From: Urophycis tenuis
Taxonomy: Eukaryota > Chordata > Actinopteri > Gadiformes > Phycidae
DNA: 64,000 bases
Direction: 5' to 3'
Assembly: GCA_036785325.1 (NCBI GenBank)
Contig: JAXIVH010000122.1
Span: forward strand, 222,937 to 286,936
The translations under genes were made by a program, and so were the position numbers. Shown here piece by piece: positions 34,512 through 56,868 of this stretch. The number at the start of each line of letters is the position of its first letter. Position 1 is the first letter of the stretch. The notes below the pieces were generated by a model. It was not told the origin of the DNA, did not search any database, and saw nothing but the letters and a program-made list of their open reading frames with translations.

Positions 34512-37500
34512 AATGCCAACATTTTTTACGGGCGCTACTCTTAAACTACACAGCTTCACACTACATTACCCACGATGCATTGCACACACAAGCATAACAA
34601 GCAACGCCGATGCAGCGCAACCAACAGCCTACTATGAAAATGACAAGTGGAAGTGAAAGGAGAGACGTTGCAGACACAGAGAGCACATCAGATGATACCG
34701 GCTCTACGTATAATTATTTACAGGATTTTTTCTCCTTGTCTCACAAAGACTCCGACGGTAAAAAAAACTCACCTTTCTATGCAAGTTATGTCCACCTGCG
34801 CTGAAAAAACAATTTCGAACATCAACCTCGTCAATTTCGAATTTGAAAAGACACGTCGAGTTGAAGCATCCGTCCAGTGTGAAAACATATATGCAAGTCC
34901 TTGAGAGTCAAAAACTTCCATTTTGTGGGATAGAATTTAAGATCTAGTAGTAATTGATTTCACTGCATGCACAACACTGTAATTGTGGCTATTGATTGCA
35001 GGGTAATAATCATAGGCTAAATAGCATAAATTAAGGAAACCACTTTATATTACTAATAGCAGAGGTGTATAGTAACTAAGTAGATATACTTCGTTACACT
35101 ACTTAAGTATTTTTTTTGAGGATTTGTACTTTACTTGAGTTTTTTTTAATCAGGACTTTTACTTTTACTTCACTACATTTAAAAGTTAAAAAATATACTT
35201 TTACTTCGTTACCTTGACATTTGTCAAAGTAAATTTCCAAATTAAAATAGTCAAAGAATTATCTGGAATGTGCGGGTCCGAGAGGACGAGAAGAACCATG
35301 TACGGTACTCTCGCGAAGTTGAAGGTAAATGCGGGCCCAAAAAGAGCACGGCTAGCTGCGGACACCTTTACAAATCAGCTTCTGCTGAGGATGAACCGCA
35401 AGTTCAACTTCTCCACTTGAACCAGAAATTTTGTTTGTGTGGTGTTACTGTGCCTCAGCCCATGAGGATTCCCCCAACATAGTTAAAAAGCGAAAAAGTG
35501 GTTCTTATGTTAAATGTTAAAGACATTGTTTATTTTTTGAGTGGTATTCTATACAACATTTCATTCACCTGAAAAAGTTAAATAAAAAACAAGGGGAGAA
35601 TAATTTTGGGTTGTTTTGCTTCTTTTCATGCGTACTATTAACATACTTGTACTTGTACTTTTACTTTTGATACTTGAGTATATTTTTTCACAAGATACTT
35701 TTGATACTTAAGTACATTAAATGTGAGCTACTTTAAGACTTAGAAGTAATTTTCCTTTAGGTGACTTTAACTTTTACCAAAGTCATTTTCAGTTATGGTA
35801 CTTATACTTTTACTTAGTTATTTTTTTTAAGTAGGCTACTTTTTACACCTCTGACTAATAGTCTTCTACTATTTCACGAGGACAATACATAATTAGTATA
35901 CAGTTAACAGTTTTAGGCTAGAAGGTAGTATGAAACACAAGTTCATTCATTTTCACGTCTTTCATTTTAATTTCTCACTGAACTGAACTTTGAACTAGTT
36001 CAAAGTTGAAATGTTGAACTATGAACATGAACAGTTTATTTTGAACATGTGTCAACTGAACTTTGAACTAGTTCATGAAAAGTGTGAACTTGCACAACAC
36101 CGATGGTTACCCTAGCAATCAGTGGCGGCTGGCCCATAGAGGGCGATAGGGCACCGCCCCCCCTTGACCCACAATAAATAAATAAAAAAATAAAAAAATA
36201 AAACTAATAATAATAAATTATACAAATTGTTAATATTTGTGTGTTTGAAATATGACTGTACCCAGTAATATGTGTAAAATATGATAGAAAATCATCTGTG
36301 CAAGATGTGTGCTTTTCCTACACGTCCTGTGTCCCATGCTTCAACAGCTCTGGGGCGATGGAGAAATCGCCCCAAGGAGGCAGGTCTGTGTAACTGTTTA
36401 GCCAATTACTAATTTAAGATGTGAAAGGTGGCATAAAATTTGGCCAATCAGCATTCTCAAATCCAAGCCGATATGGGCGATTACTTTATCGCCCCAAGCG
36501 AGCGAATGCTCAAGTCAGGGCGAGTCGTTGTATACAGTTGTATATAGTTGACCTTAGTATTTTTTAGTCCTTAATTTTCACTACCTATTAATCTGCTGAT
36601 TATTTTCTTGATTGTTTAAAAATGTTTAGGCCTACTGTAATTTCATAGAGCCCAAAGTGACTACAAATTCAATTTCAAATGAGAAAATGGAAAGCTTGTG
36701 TTTGTGCAATATGTTGTTTATGTTTTGTGTTAGAATGCCTCAACTTTTTAATATTGGCATTCAATAATTATTGACTATTTCACGGAGCACTTGTTTCCTG
36801 TAGTTTGTGTTTAATGTATTGGGATGGTTACTGAAATTGACTGAATATGGCACAGCCCCACCTAGAATATTATTCACCAGCCGCCACTCGCAATTGAAAT
36901 GCGTGAAACTTGTTCTGGTGGCTTTCTTACTGTGTTGGCAGCAATTAAATGTTTCACCTTCTTATGACAAATGTACTCTTTGCAAGTCGCAAGTTGGATA
37001 AAAGTGTCTGCTGAATGCGCTAAATGTGAATGTAAATGGATAAATGCTGCAGGTGTGGAATGTGTTAAGGGAATTGATCAGTGCATGTGATGAAGATGTC
37101 GAATAATGCTTCAAATATAGGCTGCTGCTGAAAAGCGGTTGGCGTAGCCTATCTCATCCAACTGAAACCCCAGTGTTTTGGTTTCGCCGGGTGCGATGGA
37201 TTACTTGCCGTGAACCCCCCTCCCAGAGAAGAACGAAGAAGAGTGACGCGTTGCTAAGCTCTGGCGAGGCGTCGTCACGCACACGCAGGCCGTCGACAGG
37301 CGACACAGACGCACACGGTCCATGAGTGGCGTCGCTGCTTATAAGGCACGTATTACTTTTTGTCGTTCAGGAAATTATGAAAATATGATTAAACTATTCT
37401 CAAAATAATGCAATATAAATTATAAATCAATGGTATCATATCGTCAAATAAAAAAAAAATCGAAATAAAAATCAAATAAAATAAATCAATGATTCACGAA

Positions 37501-37600
37501 GAAATTATGTAAATACCAGGGTTTGCGACTTCACGACAGACTGTTACAAATTATAGAAGTAGGCTAGATATCCAGTTATGATTTTAAATGTTCTACTCCT

Positions 37601-37686
37601 TGAGGCGTTAGTCGAGTAACATCACGTGAGTTGAATCCACATTTGCAGACCCATTTTCCTGCTCGCGGCCTCTTTCAACAATGGAA
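37601..37686 (-). pseudogene. Degenerate gda exon 2, tandem copy C
   Basis: As in copy A. It is followed by the unduplicated flank, where 38,095-38,135 still resembles the live gda intron near 2,535-2,570 (GGGACCTGATTA... GTGGGAGG). Confidence 0.8.
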
Positions 37687-37718
37687 AAACGAATAGATAA
37701 TGATCTGAAGGTAATTAG

Positions 37719-37780
37719 ATTAGATTCAACTTTATTGTCATTGTGCAGAGTACAAGTAGGCCTACAGGGACAACGAAATA
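37719..37780. repeat. Non-LTR retrotransposon tail fragment
   Basis: TTAGATTCAACTTTATTGTC followed by ATTGTGCAGAGTACAAG is a common 3'-tail-like sequence of fish LINEs. Confidence 0.45.
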
Positions 37781-37926
37781 CAGTTTAGGGCCTATTCAGA
37801 ATTTCAAACTGCTGGCCTACATAAATAATAACTCAAATAGCCCTCCAGTAATCTGCTTATAGCTGAAATAAACAGAAGGCTGGCAACAAACTGCAGCCAC
37901 AAAAAGGATGAGTAGCAGTATTGTTG

Positions 37927-37928
<2 letters not shown>

Positions 37929-37996
<68 letters not shown>
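37929..37996. repeat. (AT)n microsatellite
   Basis: About 34 uninterrupted AT units; self-complementary, and ORFs through it are artefacts. Confidence 0.98.
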
Positions 37997-37999
<3 letters not shown>

Positions 38000-38454
38000 G
38001 CATTTTACTAACACAACCTTTGAACTGGAGCATACTTTTTGTTTGGTGACTGAGGGGGTTGAGCTTTGTCTTCACGATGGGAAATAGGAGGGTGTGACCC
38101 GCGGGACCTGATTAGACAGGTGAGTTAGTGGGAGGTTTGGTCAATGAGACCTATTTGTCTTCTTGTTTAAAACATGCCAGTGACTGAGCCTCACTGCAGA
38201 CCTTTTGAGTTCTGAACTGTGTCACAAACATAACTGGGAGGAATTTCTATAAGCTTGCCAGACAGAAGACCTTGTGTGGGTCCTCATTTAGTTTAAAGTT
38301 GCATTTTCCAAATACAAATCAACAATAAAAACTTAAGTTCACCTGAAATTGAGGAGGAGGGAGTTTGATATTTATAAGGTACACAGATATCTAAACTCAA
38401 TATTTAAAGGGCCACCACCTCATATGCAAAAAGTACAAAATGTATAAATACGCA

Positions 38455-38760
38455 TGCAGTGACTGAGCAAAGCATCTCCTTCTATGACTCTGTGGTGGCA
38501 TCAGCCATCTTTTATGGCGTAGTCTGCTGGAGCAGCAGCATCTCTGCTACTGACAGGAAGAGACTGGACAAACTGATTAAGAAGGCCAGCTGTATGCTGG
38601 GCTGCCCACCTGACTCAGGTGGTGAGTGAGAGGTGGTTGATGGCTAAGCTCTCATCACTGATGTTGAAGGACTCCCACCCCCTGCAGGTCACTCTTCAAT
38701 CAGCACTGCTCACAACAACAAAATCTCACTGGACATTATACACATTATACACTCATCCAA
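38455..38760 (+). pseudogene. LINE reverse-transcriptase ORF C-terminal fragment
   Basis: Reads FYDSVVASAIFYGVVCWSSS, then RKRLDKLIKKASCMLG, typical of the conserved region after the RT domain in fish L2/CR1-like LINEs. A frame change follows (VVSERWLMAKLSSLM in another frame), then a tail of LINE 3'-UTR type. 5' truncated, as is usual. Confidence 0.75.
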
Positions 38761-39236
38761 TACATTTCACTGTGCAATTTGTATTTATATTTATATATAT
38801 ATGGATTCTCCAGCGTTTTATTTAAAAAGATACCTTGTTAACCCACATCACTGGAAAACATTACGATGGAAAACTTGATGCGATACACAAAGTGACACTA
38901 ATTTTTAAAGTAACAAACCATAATGCTACTACCAGAAAATGTAATGTTAAAAATAACTATCTGAACCTACGATTTATACTTCTGTTCTTTTGTGGACTGC
39001 ATTATACGAGGAGTACCTACATAACTGTATTCAATTTCCTGTTGCAGTGCAATTATCTTTAAAGAGACAGCTGCAAGCTACAGGAAATTTGGACAGAGGA
39101 AACTGCAAGGATGACACGTTGATAGCATTGACTTCAGCTCTGTTATCTGAAACTAGTTGGTTACATTTGTCTTATTGAGACAGTCACTCTTCAATTACTC
39201 TTCTGTGCTTGTCTGCATAATTTAGAAAAAGCCTGA

Positions 39237-39674
39237 TTGTACACTCATGCATCAATGCATTGTTATAGCCCACAGGTTATAACAATGCATACACAAGAGG
39301 CAGCAACTTCAATGTGTGATTGTGCTAGTAAGGGAGATTTATCTCATCTATACCCTATTCTTGACAGAGGGCATACTCAGATATTAGATATCAGATATGA
39401 CAGTAAAGCCGACTCACACTTTCAGTTATGTACCCTGCAGTGGAGGACCTCCATGCACTATCTGCAGTTGTTCTTTCTCCTTTTTGTAACACTTACTATC
39501 CTACTCATAATTCACAAAAAACTTTTAGTAGTGTTACAATTTGAAGGGGACGACAGAAGTGTTATCATGTCAAGCTTGACACTGAAAAACTATTTCACCA
39601 TGAAAGATGGGCTGGTCAATCATCAAAAAGTAAACCCATCCGCAACTCCAAAAGAATCAATTGCATTGTCTTAG
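39237..39674 (+). CDS. Unidentified 145-aa ORF, low support
   Basis: One hydrophobic stretch near residues 78-100 could span a membrane; the rest is Ser/Thr/His-rich. No recognised family, no splice or promoter context, AT-rich surroundings. It may be a chance ORF. Confidence 0.15.
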   Translation: MYTHASMHCYSPQVITMHTQEAATSMCDCASKGDLSHLYPILDRGHTQILDIRYDSKADSHFQLCTLQWRTSMHYLQLFFLLFVTLTILLIIHKKLLVVLQFEGDDRSVIMSSLTLKNYFTMKDGLVNHQKVNPSATPKESIALS

Positions 39675-39814
39675 ACCTTACAAATGTACAGAAAATGTTG
39701 GTTTGCAGTAATTGTTGACTAAATATATTATTTTCTATATATTTCCAATACATTATATAATTACAATGTGGTCACGTTGTTAGTGTAATCAATAAATTAT
39801 AAATGTCTATTTGT

Positions 39815-39985
39815 GTTTCCAAACGTTGTTGGTTATTTTTACTGTTGGACGTTTGTTAAAGTTCCACTTTCGGCGGATTTCAGCTGCCGTAGCAGCTGCA
39901 GGCGATGGCTCCCTCTAGTGTTCACTAGGAAACAACACAGCGGTCTTATTCTACAGCCACGACGGGGACGCCACGTTGCCCGGTT
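39815..39985. repeat. Paralogue of the gda 5' flank without the 15-kb insertion
   Basis: Resembles 4,890-4,987 joined directly to 20,218-20,275: GTGTTTCCAAA..., CTCCCTCTAGTGTTCACTAG, then GAAACAACACAGC...GACGCCACGTT. The CACTAGGA target occurs once, so this is an empty-site relative. Confidence 0.7.
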
Positions 39986-40728
39986 TGGTTTGACTGGAGC
40001 TAATGTTCTTATAAGTCCCCCACTAAACAAACTACCAAGTGAGGGAAACCTGGGAAACCAACATCTGCTGGCTCATGTTGTATTTGCTCTGGCACTAGCA
40101 GATGCTATACTCATTTGCGAATTGGGCAGGCAGGCAAAAAATGTAATAGATGGACACAAAAAATAGTGGATGAACTGAAACACACACACAGGGGATGCTG
40201 TGCTGCCACCTTGTATACACACACAATATTTTTTTTTTAACAGTGAAATGTGTACATCCAAAGCCAACATCAACACCAACCACAGGGTTACTATGAGTCA
40301 GTTTAATTTTGTTCGGGGTTATGACTACAGTTAACAGGAAGTACTAATGGTCCACTTCTGCCGCAGTCCTGGCGTGACTGGGCCTCACATGCCATGTAAG
40401 TTGATTCCTAGCACGCACAATCGGTTGTCATGGGTGCTTTGAACACACACTGCTGCCTGAACCAAGTCAACTCAACACAGCCAAGACTTTGGTGGACTAT
40501 TCTAAAGACCGCTGTGGGGCAATGCACGGAGCTTTTCAACACACTAAAGCTCTTCAATCAAAAGTCCACTCAGCAGGCCCACATTTTCTCTCCCGATAGT
40601 GGATCAATAACACATAACAAAAGAAGAAAGACAAAGGAAGACATTGTAAATACTCGGCACGTTGTAAATGACCAGGAAACATATAACGGTTAATATAACT
40701 GTCAATAAAATGAAACCAACTGGTGATT
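39986..40728. other. Intergenic, 3' flank of C9orf85
   Basis: Holds the C9orf85 3' UTR (minus strand) and unassigned sequence with a T tract near 40,229. No other gene recognised. Confidence 0.4.
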
Positions 40729-40966
40729 TCAGTCTCTTATGGTGGCCCCGGAAATATCAGGGAGCACCGGTGGTTTGCAGAGCGTCCTCTTTGGTCTGGA
40801 GTCACTGTCTTCATCATCATCACCATCATCATCATCCAAAAACTTGTCATCACTCCCAAAGTCACTGAGATCATCCTCATCATCCAAGTCCTTCTTCCTT
40901 CTTCCACGCTTCTTCTGAACACCATCTTCTACTTGTGGACTCTCATCCTCCATTTCAGAGTTTATT
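40729..40966 (-). CDS. c9orf85: C9orf85 coding exon 4 (acidic tail)
   Basis: 238 nt including the stop; acceptor TAG ending at 40967. The Asp-rich stretch is written in GAT/GAC repeats. A run of about 26 C (minus strand) lies just upstream, apparently serving as the pyrimidine tract. Confidence 0.88.
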
Positions 40967-42625
40967 CTACATTGTTAAGGTGGGGGGGGGGGGGGGGGGG
41001 GGGGGGTGCAAGGAAAGGACGATTATTAGGTTATTAATAGCTGATGTTGCCTTGGCCACTCATCAAGCCACAGAACAGATGTTTCCTAGCGTGACGCGGC
41101 CGTCCAAGTGTTCGACCCAAGCCTTGTGAAAACATCCTGATCATGTGAGCTTATGCTGATGTTTGCACAGAAGGCTTAACTCAGATAATACGTTTTTGCT
41201 TCACTTCCAACCGGGATCAGCCCACTTTTAATCTGATTGGTTGAAGTCATCTAATGGAAACCAATTGCTGCCCATTAAAAGGCCAGGATCATAGTAATCG
41301 CAAAAGACATGAATATCTGGATAGTTTCATGGGGCTTCATCCCAACCCTAATTCTCTGATGTTTAAGCATCAGAGAGTTATTAAGTGGTCAGATGTATTC
41401 CACAGAGGGTCAATAGCCTGCAGCTTGTTCGTCCAACCAAACCCCCAATTAAGACTTCAATATGGAAATATTGGGAAATATCTCTACACACAAGCCATAC
41501 ACAAATGAAGAAGTTCAGCATTTGTTCTGTGATGCAAGGGGACGCATTGTTGCTTGTGGGACTGGTAGCACCACTGTGATTTTAACATGGTTAACATAAT
41601 ATATTTGATGGTGACTGTAGACGCAATGTTGACTAAAAAGCGGCAAACGGATCACCACTTGCAACTCTACCGCCACATACCATTGTTCGTGTTGCTCAAA
41701 ACACCATTGCGAAAGATGAGCTGTTAACATGGCGATATTGCAAGTGTGTATTGCATAAACATAGTGCCTTGCAAAATCGTGTCACGATAGCATATCCATT
41801 GATTGCTCCTCTACTTAAAAGTATAGTCAACGTCCACAAGATGGCAGACGTGTACAAAATTGAGCTTCGAATTGATGTGGCTAAAACAAGGTCACACACG
41901 AGGTCACACAGCCATGCCTCAAATCTGTCCCCAATCTGTAACCCCACCACACACACACACACACACACTTTGGGAAACTTACGGAATAACTATGTCCTCC
42001 TTATTTCCACACTTTGCACAGAGCTCTAGCTGGATCGAGCAGGGTTTACACATGATGTGATATGCATCTTTCACAGTCTTCTGGGAACACTTCACACTGG
42101 AATAAGGATATGCGGGAAAATTAGTGAGTGAGTGTCCCGACACAGATAAATGTCAGATTGTCAACGAGATCACTAAATGGCATTGGTCGCAATTACAAAG
42201 AATATGAATCAAAGTGTATTCCTGTTCTAGAAGAACGCACCGATTAAGAAATCAAGTCTCACCATTTTTTCGCCTGTGTTAAAGACTTATATTTGTTGTA
42301 TTTCACTTTCCATTCCAGAACTTCTTTGCACCTTTGACAGAGCCCATCGTGGATTTTCGAGTTTGCTTTCTACAATCAAAACAAGAAACAACAAAAACAA
42401 CAGTACCTGGATTTACACACACGGTCCTTTGTGATAAAAAAACAGTCGACATAAACCCCCCTCGAGGCATTTAATAGCTGTGTAGTGTACCCACGCTGCA
42501 TGGCTACATTGAATTATATCTACCTTCACTTGAACAGTTGCTCCATACTTGTCGTTTCGATAGGCAACCGAGTTTTGATGCTTCTGTGCCCGCGAACGAG
42601 ACGCGTTGCCTTTCTGGCTACTCAT
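40729..42625 (-). CDS. c9orf85: C9orf85 homologue, four coding exons, 186 aa
   Basis: Conserved small protein of unknown function. Exons 42625-42524, 42369-42263, 42096-41983 and 40966-40729 splice in phase to 561 nt. The N-terminus MSSQKGNASRSRAQKHQNS is diagnostic of the family. The body has paired Cys motifs: DGLCQRCKEVLEW (about 41-53), CVKCSQ and MCKPC, then LCAKCGNKEDIVIP (about 100-108). Together they form a likely zinc-binding Cys-rich region. The C-terminal tail is basic then acidic (KKRGRRKK, DDKFLDDDDGDDDEDSDS), ending PPVLPDISGATIRD. No disruptions. Its place between gda and abhd17b matches the vertebrate order. Coordinates come from visible GT/AG sites and family alignment by eye. 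Confidence 0.95.
40981..41006. repeat. Poly-G/poly-C tract at the C9orf85 exon 4 acceptor
   Basis: About 26 consecutive G on the plus strand, 14 nt upstream of the exon 4 acceptor on the minus strand. Confidence 0.95.
41254..41900 (+). other. Degenerate coding-like stretch within C9orf85 intron 3
   Basis: A plus-strand reading of 84 codons (MGLHPNPNSLMFKHQRVIKW and onward), then broken frames. I cannot name a family with confidence. Its end resembles the start of the unidentified ORF in the tandem repeats. Most likely a decayed repeat or pseudogene piece. Confidence 0.25.
41983..42096 (-). CDS. c9orf85: C9orf85 coding exon 3
   Basis: 114 nt; acceptor CAG ending at 42097, donor GTAAGT at 41982. 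Encodes KTVKDAYHIMCKPC and onward to EDIVIP. Confidence 0.94.
42263..42369 (-). CDS. c9orf85: C9orf85 coding exon 2
   Basis: 107 nt; acceptor TAG ending at 42370, donor GTGAGA at 42262. Encodes HDGLCQRCKEVLEWKVKYNK. Confidence 0.94.
42524..42625 (-). CDS. c9orf85: C9orf85 coding exon 1
   Basis: 34 codons from the ATG at 42625; donor GTAGAT at 42523. Confidence 0.93.
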
Positions 42626-42639
42626 ATTGACGATCTGTT

Positions 42640-43120
42640 CCTCACAAGTCTGAATTTATGTTAAAAATCCTAAAATGTTGCAAACACATGCTGCCTGCCA
42701 CCACACTAACCCGGAAGAGTACGGGCCGTCAGAGGAGACGTCACCCGCGTGTACGACGACCCCAGCTCTCACGTCATGTAAAAAAATAGAGCCTTGTAAT
42801 CTACGATTTTATTCATCACACGTTTGATAAATACACAACAAATTATGAATGCAATAGCTTAATAGTGTGCGTTAATGACGTCACATCCAACATCCGGGAA
42901 CGCCCTGCTAAATCTGGACGTTATTTTTTTTTCTTTTTCTTTTTACCTCAGCGAGACAAGACATTTTTTCTAACCATCAACATGGGGTCTTGCTGAGTTT
43001 TTTTGAGGGGTAATTTTGTTCGAATAATTTGCACCTGTCGTTGTATTTCGCCACTTTTTTTTTATCCACCAATGAACAATTTGACCACCTAACTGTCATT
43101 CACCGCCCCTCTTTTCCAAA
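42640..43120. promoter_or_regulatory. Likely bidirectional promoter region between C9orf85 and the plus-strand unit
   Basis: ETS-like CCGGAAG at 42,711-42,717 and a perfect CRE palindrome TGACGTCA at 42,876-42,883, with scattered CpG dinucleotides. It lies head-to-head between the C9orf85 start (42,625, minus) and the transcription unit starting near 43,120 (plus). Motif-based inference. Confidence 0.45.
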
Positions 43121-43379
43121 ACGCCGTAAGACGAGCGAAGCGACAATCCAAGACTGAAGGAAAGAGGCAGCAGGAGGCAACCTGGTGGACGGTCTGGCAC
43201 AACCAACTCAAACATCAGGCAAGAAATGTGTATATTTGAGAGGTTTACAACCCGCACCCGTTGTCATTTGTAACGTGTAATGCATGTCGTTGGTTTTTTA
43301 GTTGTTTTTGTTTCAGGGTGTGTTAGGATGAGAGGTCGTAGTGGCGTGTTAAAGCGAAACAATAGGTTAGATGTGCTCC

Positions 43380-43577
43380 ATGGACCGGATCACTTGGGTG
43401 CTGCTGGTGAAAATAAGCGCTGCTGTGCCACTAGCTGTGACACCGCTAGCGTTATTAGCTTCCGACCACACGAAAGGAGCCGAGGATAATCTAGCCAAGG
43501 ATATCCTTGTTGTCAGTCATTTGGTCCGAGGAGATAAGTTTGCTTGGCGAGAAAGCAAACCTAAGGGATTCATTTAG
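43380..43577 (+). CDS. Candidate 65-aa membrane microprotein
   Basis: The start ATG has a good context (CTCCATGG). The protein begins MDRITWVLLVK; residues 6-27 are a strongly hydrophobic segment, followed by a polar C-terminus ending WRESKPKGFI. I do not recognise a family. Gene-like context: a polypyrimidine acceptor (TTTGTTTCAG, 43,307-43,316) upstream, a possible GC-AG intron from an exon ending at 43,218, and a polyadenylation signal AATAAA at 43,745-43,750. An upstream overlapping ORF (ATG near 43,328) ends at 43,489. The alternative is that the 43.1-kb exon is the 5' UTR exon of abhd17b and this ORF is chance. Confidence 0.4.
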   Translation: MDRITWVLLVKISAAVPLAVTPLALLASDHTKGAEDNLAKDILVVSHLVRGDKFAWRESKPKGFI

Positions 43578-43744
43578 AAGCGCTGTCTCCTTTTTTTTTT
43601 TAATGGGACGCCCGCAGAGTCCGATACATACCAGTTAACGTTATGCGTCGTTTCTCATTGAATCTATTCCTTTGACCAACACCGTCATGTTTGTAGCTCA
43701 GTACTAACATGACTGTATCATTTCAATGTTTATTTCTGGCCCAC

Positions 43745-43750
43745 AATAAA
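43745..43750 (+). terminator. Polyadenylation signal after the microprotein ORF
   Basis: AATAAA, 168 bp after the stop codon, preceded by a T-rich stretch. Confidence 0.5.
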
Positions 43751-43770
43751 CTGAATTCCTTTACCTGAAG

Positions 43771-44820
43771 ACAAAGCATTCATAGAGGACCATCTTTATC
43801 TGGCCACGACAGTGCAATACAGTAGTACTATTCATCCTGTTATCCTGCCAAAGAGTACCATCACTGTAGTGGTTTGGTCGAAGTAGCCCACGATACAGCC
43901 GCTTTGAAATGACACAGCTGTACCCGAGATACATATTGTTTCTCAGCATTGGGCATAGAATTTTTTCTTTTCTTATTCAAACCCGGTCAAACCGTTTCTG
44001 TTGATACTACAAATCACTGTTATTCTCAAAATATCCACCATATAAAGATATTAATGAGGGCGGACGGGTTGGCTGTTTAAAAGAGGACAGGAGTCGATAG
44101 TGTCTGAGTGCCCACACAGCCTTTAGGCAGACAAGGAGCCAGTACTCCTCAGAGCCCTGGCTCTCTAATGATTATGGCGGTAGTGAGGCCATGAGCAAAT
44201 CAATAGTAAGTCTATACCAAACTAGTTTAACACTGGCTGTCTTGACCAGGGACATTTAGATCACTCTGCTTTACTATGTCCATTTATGATTCCTATTCGT
44301 CTCACGAGAGGGCCACTTCTTCATCATCTGCAGCATGCAACTCATATCTGTGGTGAAACACCAATAGCGTAGGTGAGGCAGAACTGCACGGCATCATAAA
44401 AACAATGGTGAGAATGAATACAAAGTTACTGAAGCATAAAGGCGGTAAGGCTTGTTATTATACAGGTGTAACAACATATTTGTGTCCCCTGTGTTCTTTG
44501 CACAATATACTGCAATAACTCAACTCAATCTCAGTGATCGTGCACATAATGTCTTGAGCACCATCCGTCTTCTATTCTCAATTTTGAATCAAAGTCCTGG
44601 CAGCCATACTTAAGTTGCCACATTCCATTTCCCTATTCCTCGCCATTCCCCACATCTCCACTCTGGCGGCTTACTGCAACTCTCTCTGATTCAGTCCCTT
44701 GCCCTGCTCAGAAATCCTGCTGAGCAGCGTCGGTATACAGTAATCCACTACCCCCCCCCCCCTTCGTTGTTGCTGCCGAAGTGAATCTCTTGTAACGAAC
44801 CCCCCCCCCCCCGCCTGTGT
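43771..44820. other. Non-coding stretch upstream of the abhd17b coding exon
   Basis: No convincing gene. C-rich runs at 44,751-44,763 and 44,800-44,812 precede the CT tract. Confidence 0.5.
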
Positions 44821-44821
44821 G

Positions 44822-44824
<3 letters not shown>

Positions 44825-44877
<53 letters not shown>
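44825..44877. repeat. (CT)n microsatellite upstream of the abhd17b acceptor
   Basis: About 26 CT units ending some 45 bp before the abhd17b coding-exon acceptor. It extends the pyrimidine-rich region of the intron end. Confidence 0.97.
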
Positions 44878-44879
<2 letters not shown>

Positions 44880-44935
44880 TCCTCTCGCTTCCTCCCTCTC
44901 GCTCTCTTGCCTTTGCCGTGCAGAGACCTTTCAGG

Positions 44936-56868
<11,933 letters not shown>

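Larger units (their letters stand above)
31929..37688. repeat. Tandem unit copy C (5,760 bp)
   Basis: The longest copy. It keeps about 400 bp at 34,129-34,531 (a full palindromic MITE plus flanks) that A and B lack, and it has many private substitutions from 33,170 onward. Its right end continues into single-copy sequence (ACGAATAGATAATGATCTG). Confidence 0.93.

Noticed and set aside
44819..44935. N-terminal extension of ABHD17B
   Set aside because: It would encode a Ser-Leu repeat from the CT microsatellite and lies upstream of the acceptor. The family start is at 44,936.
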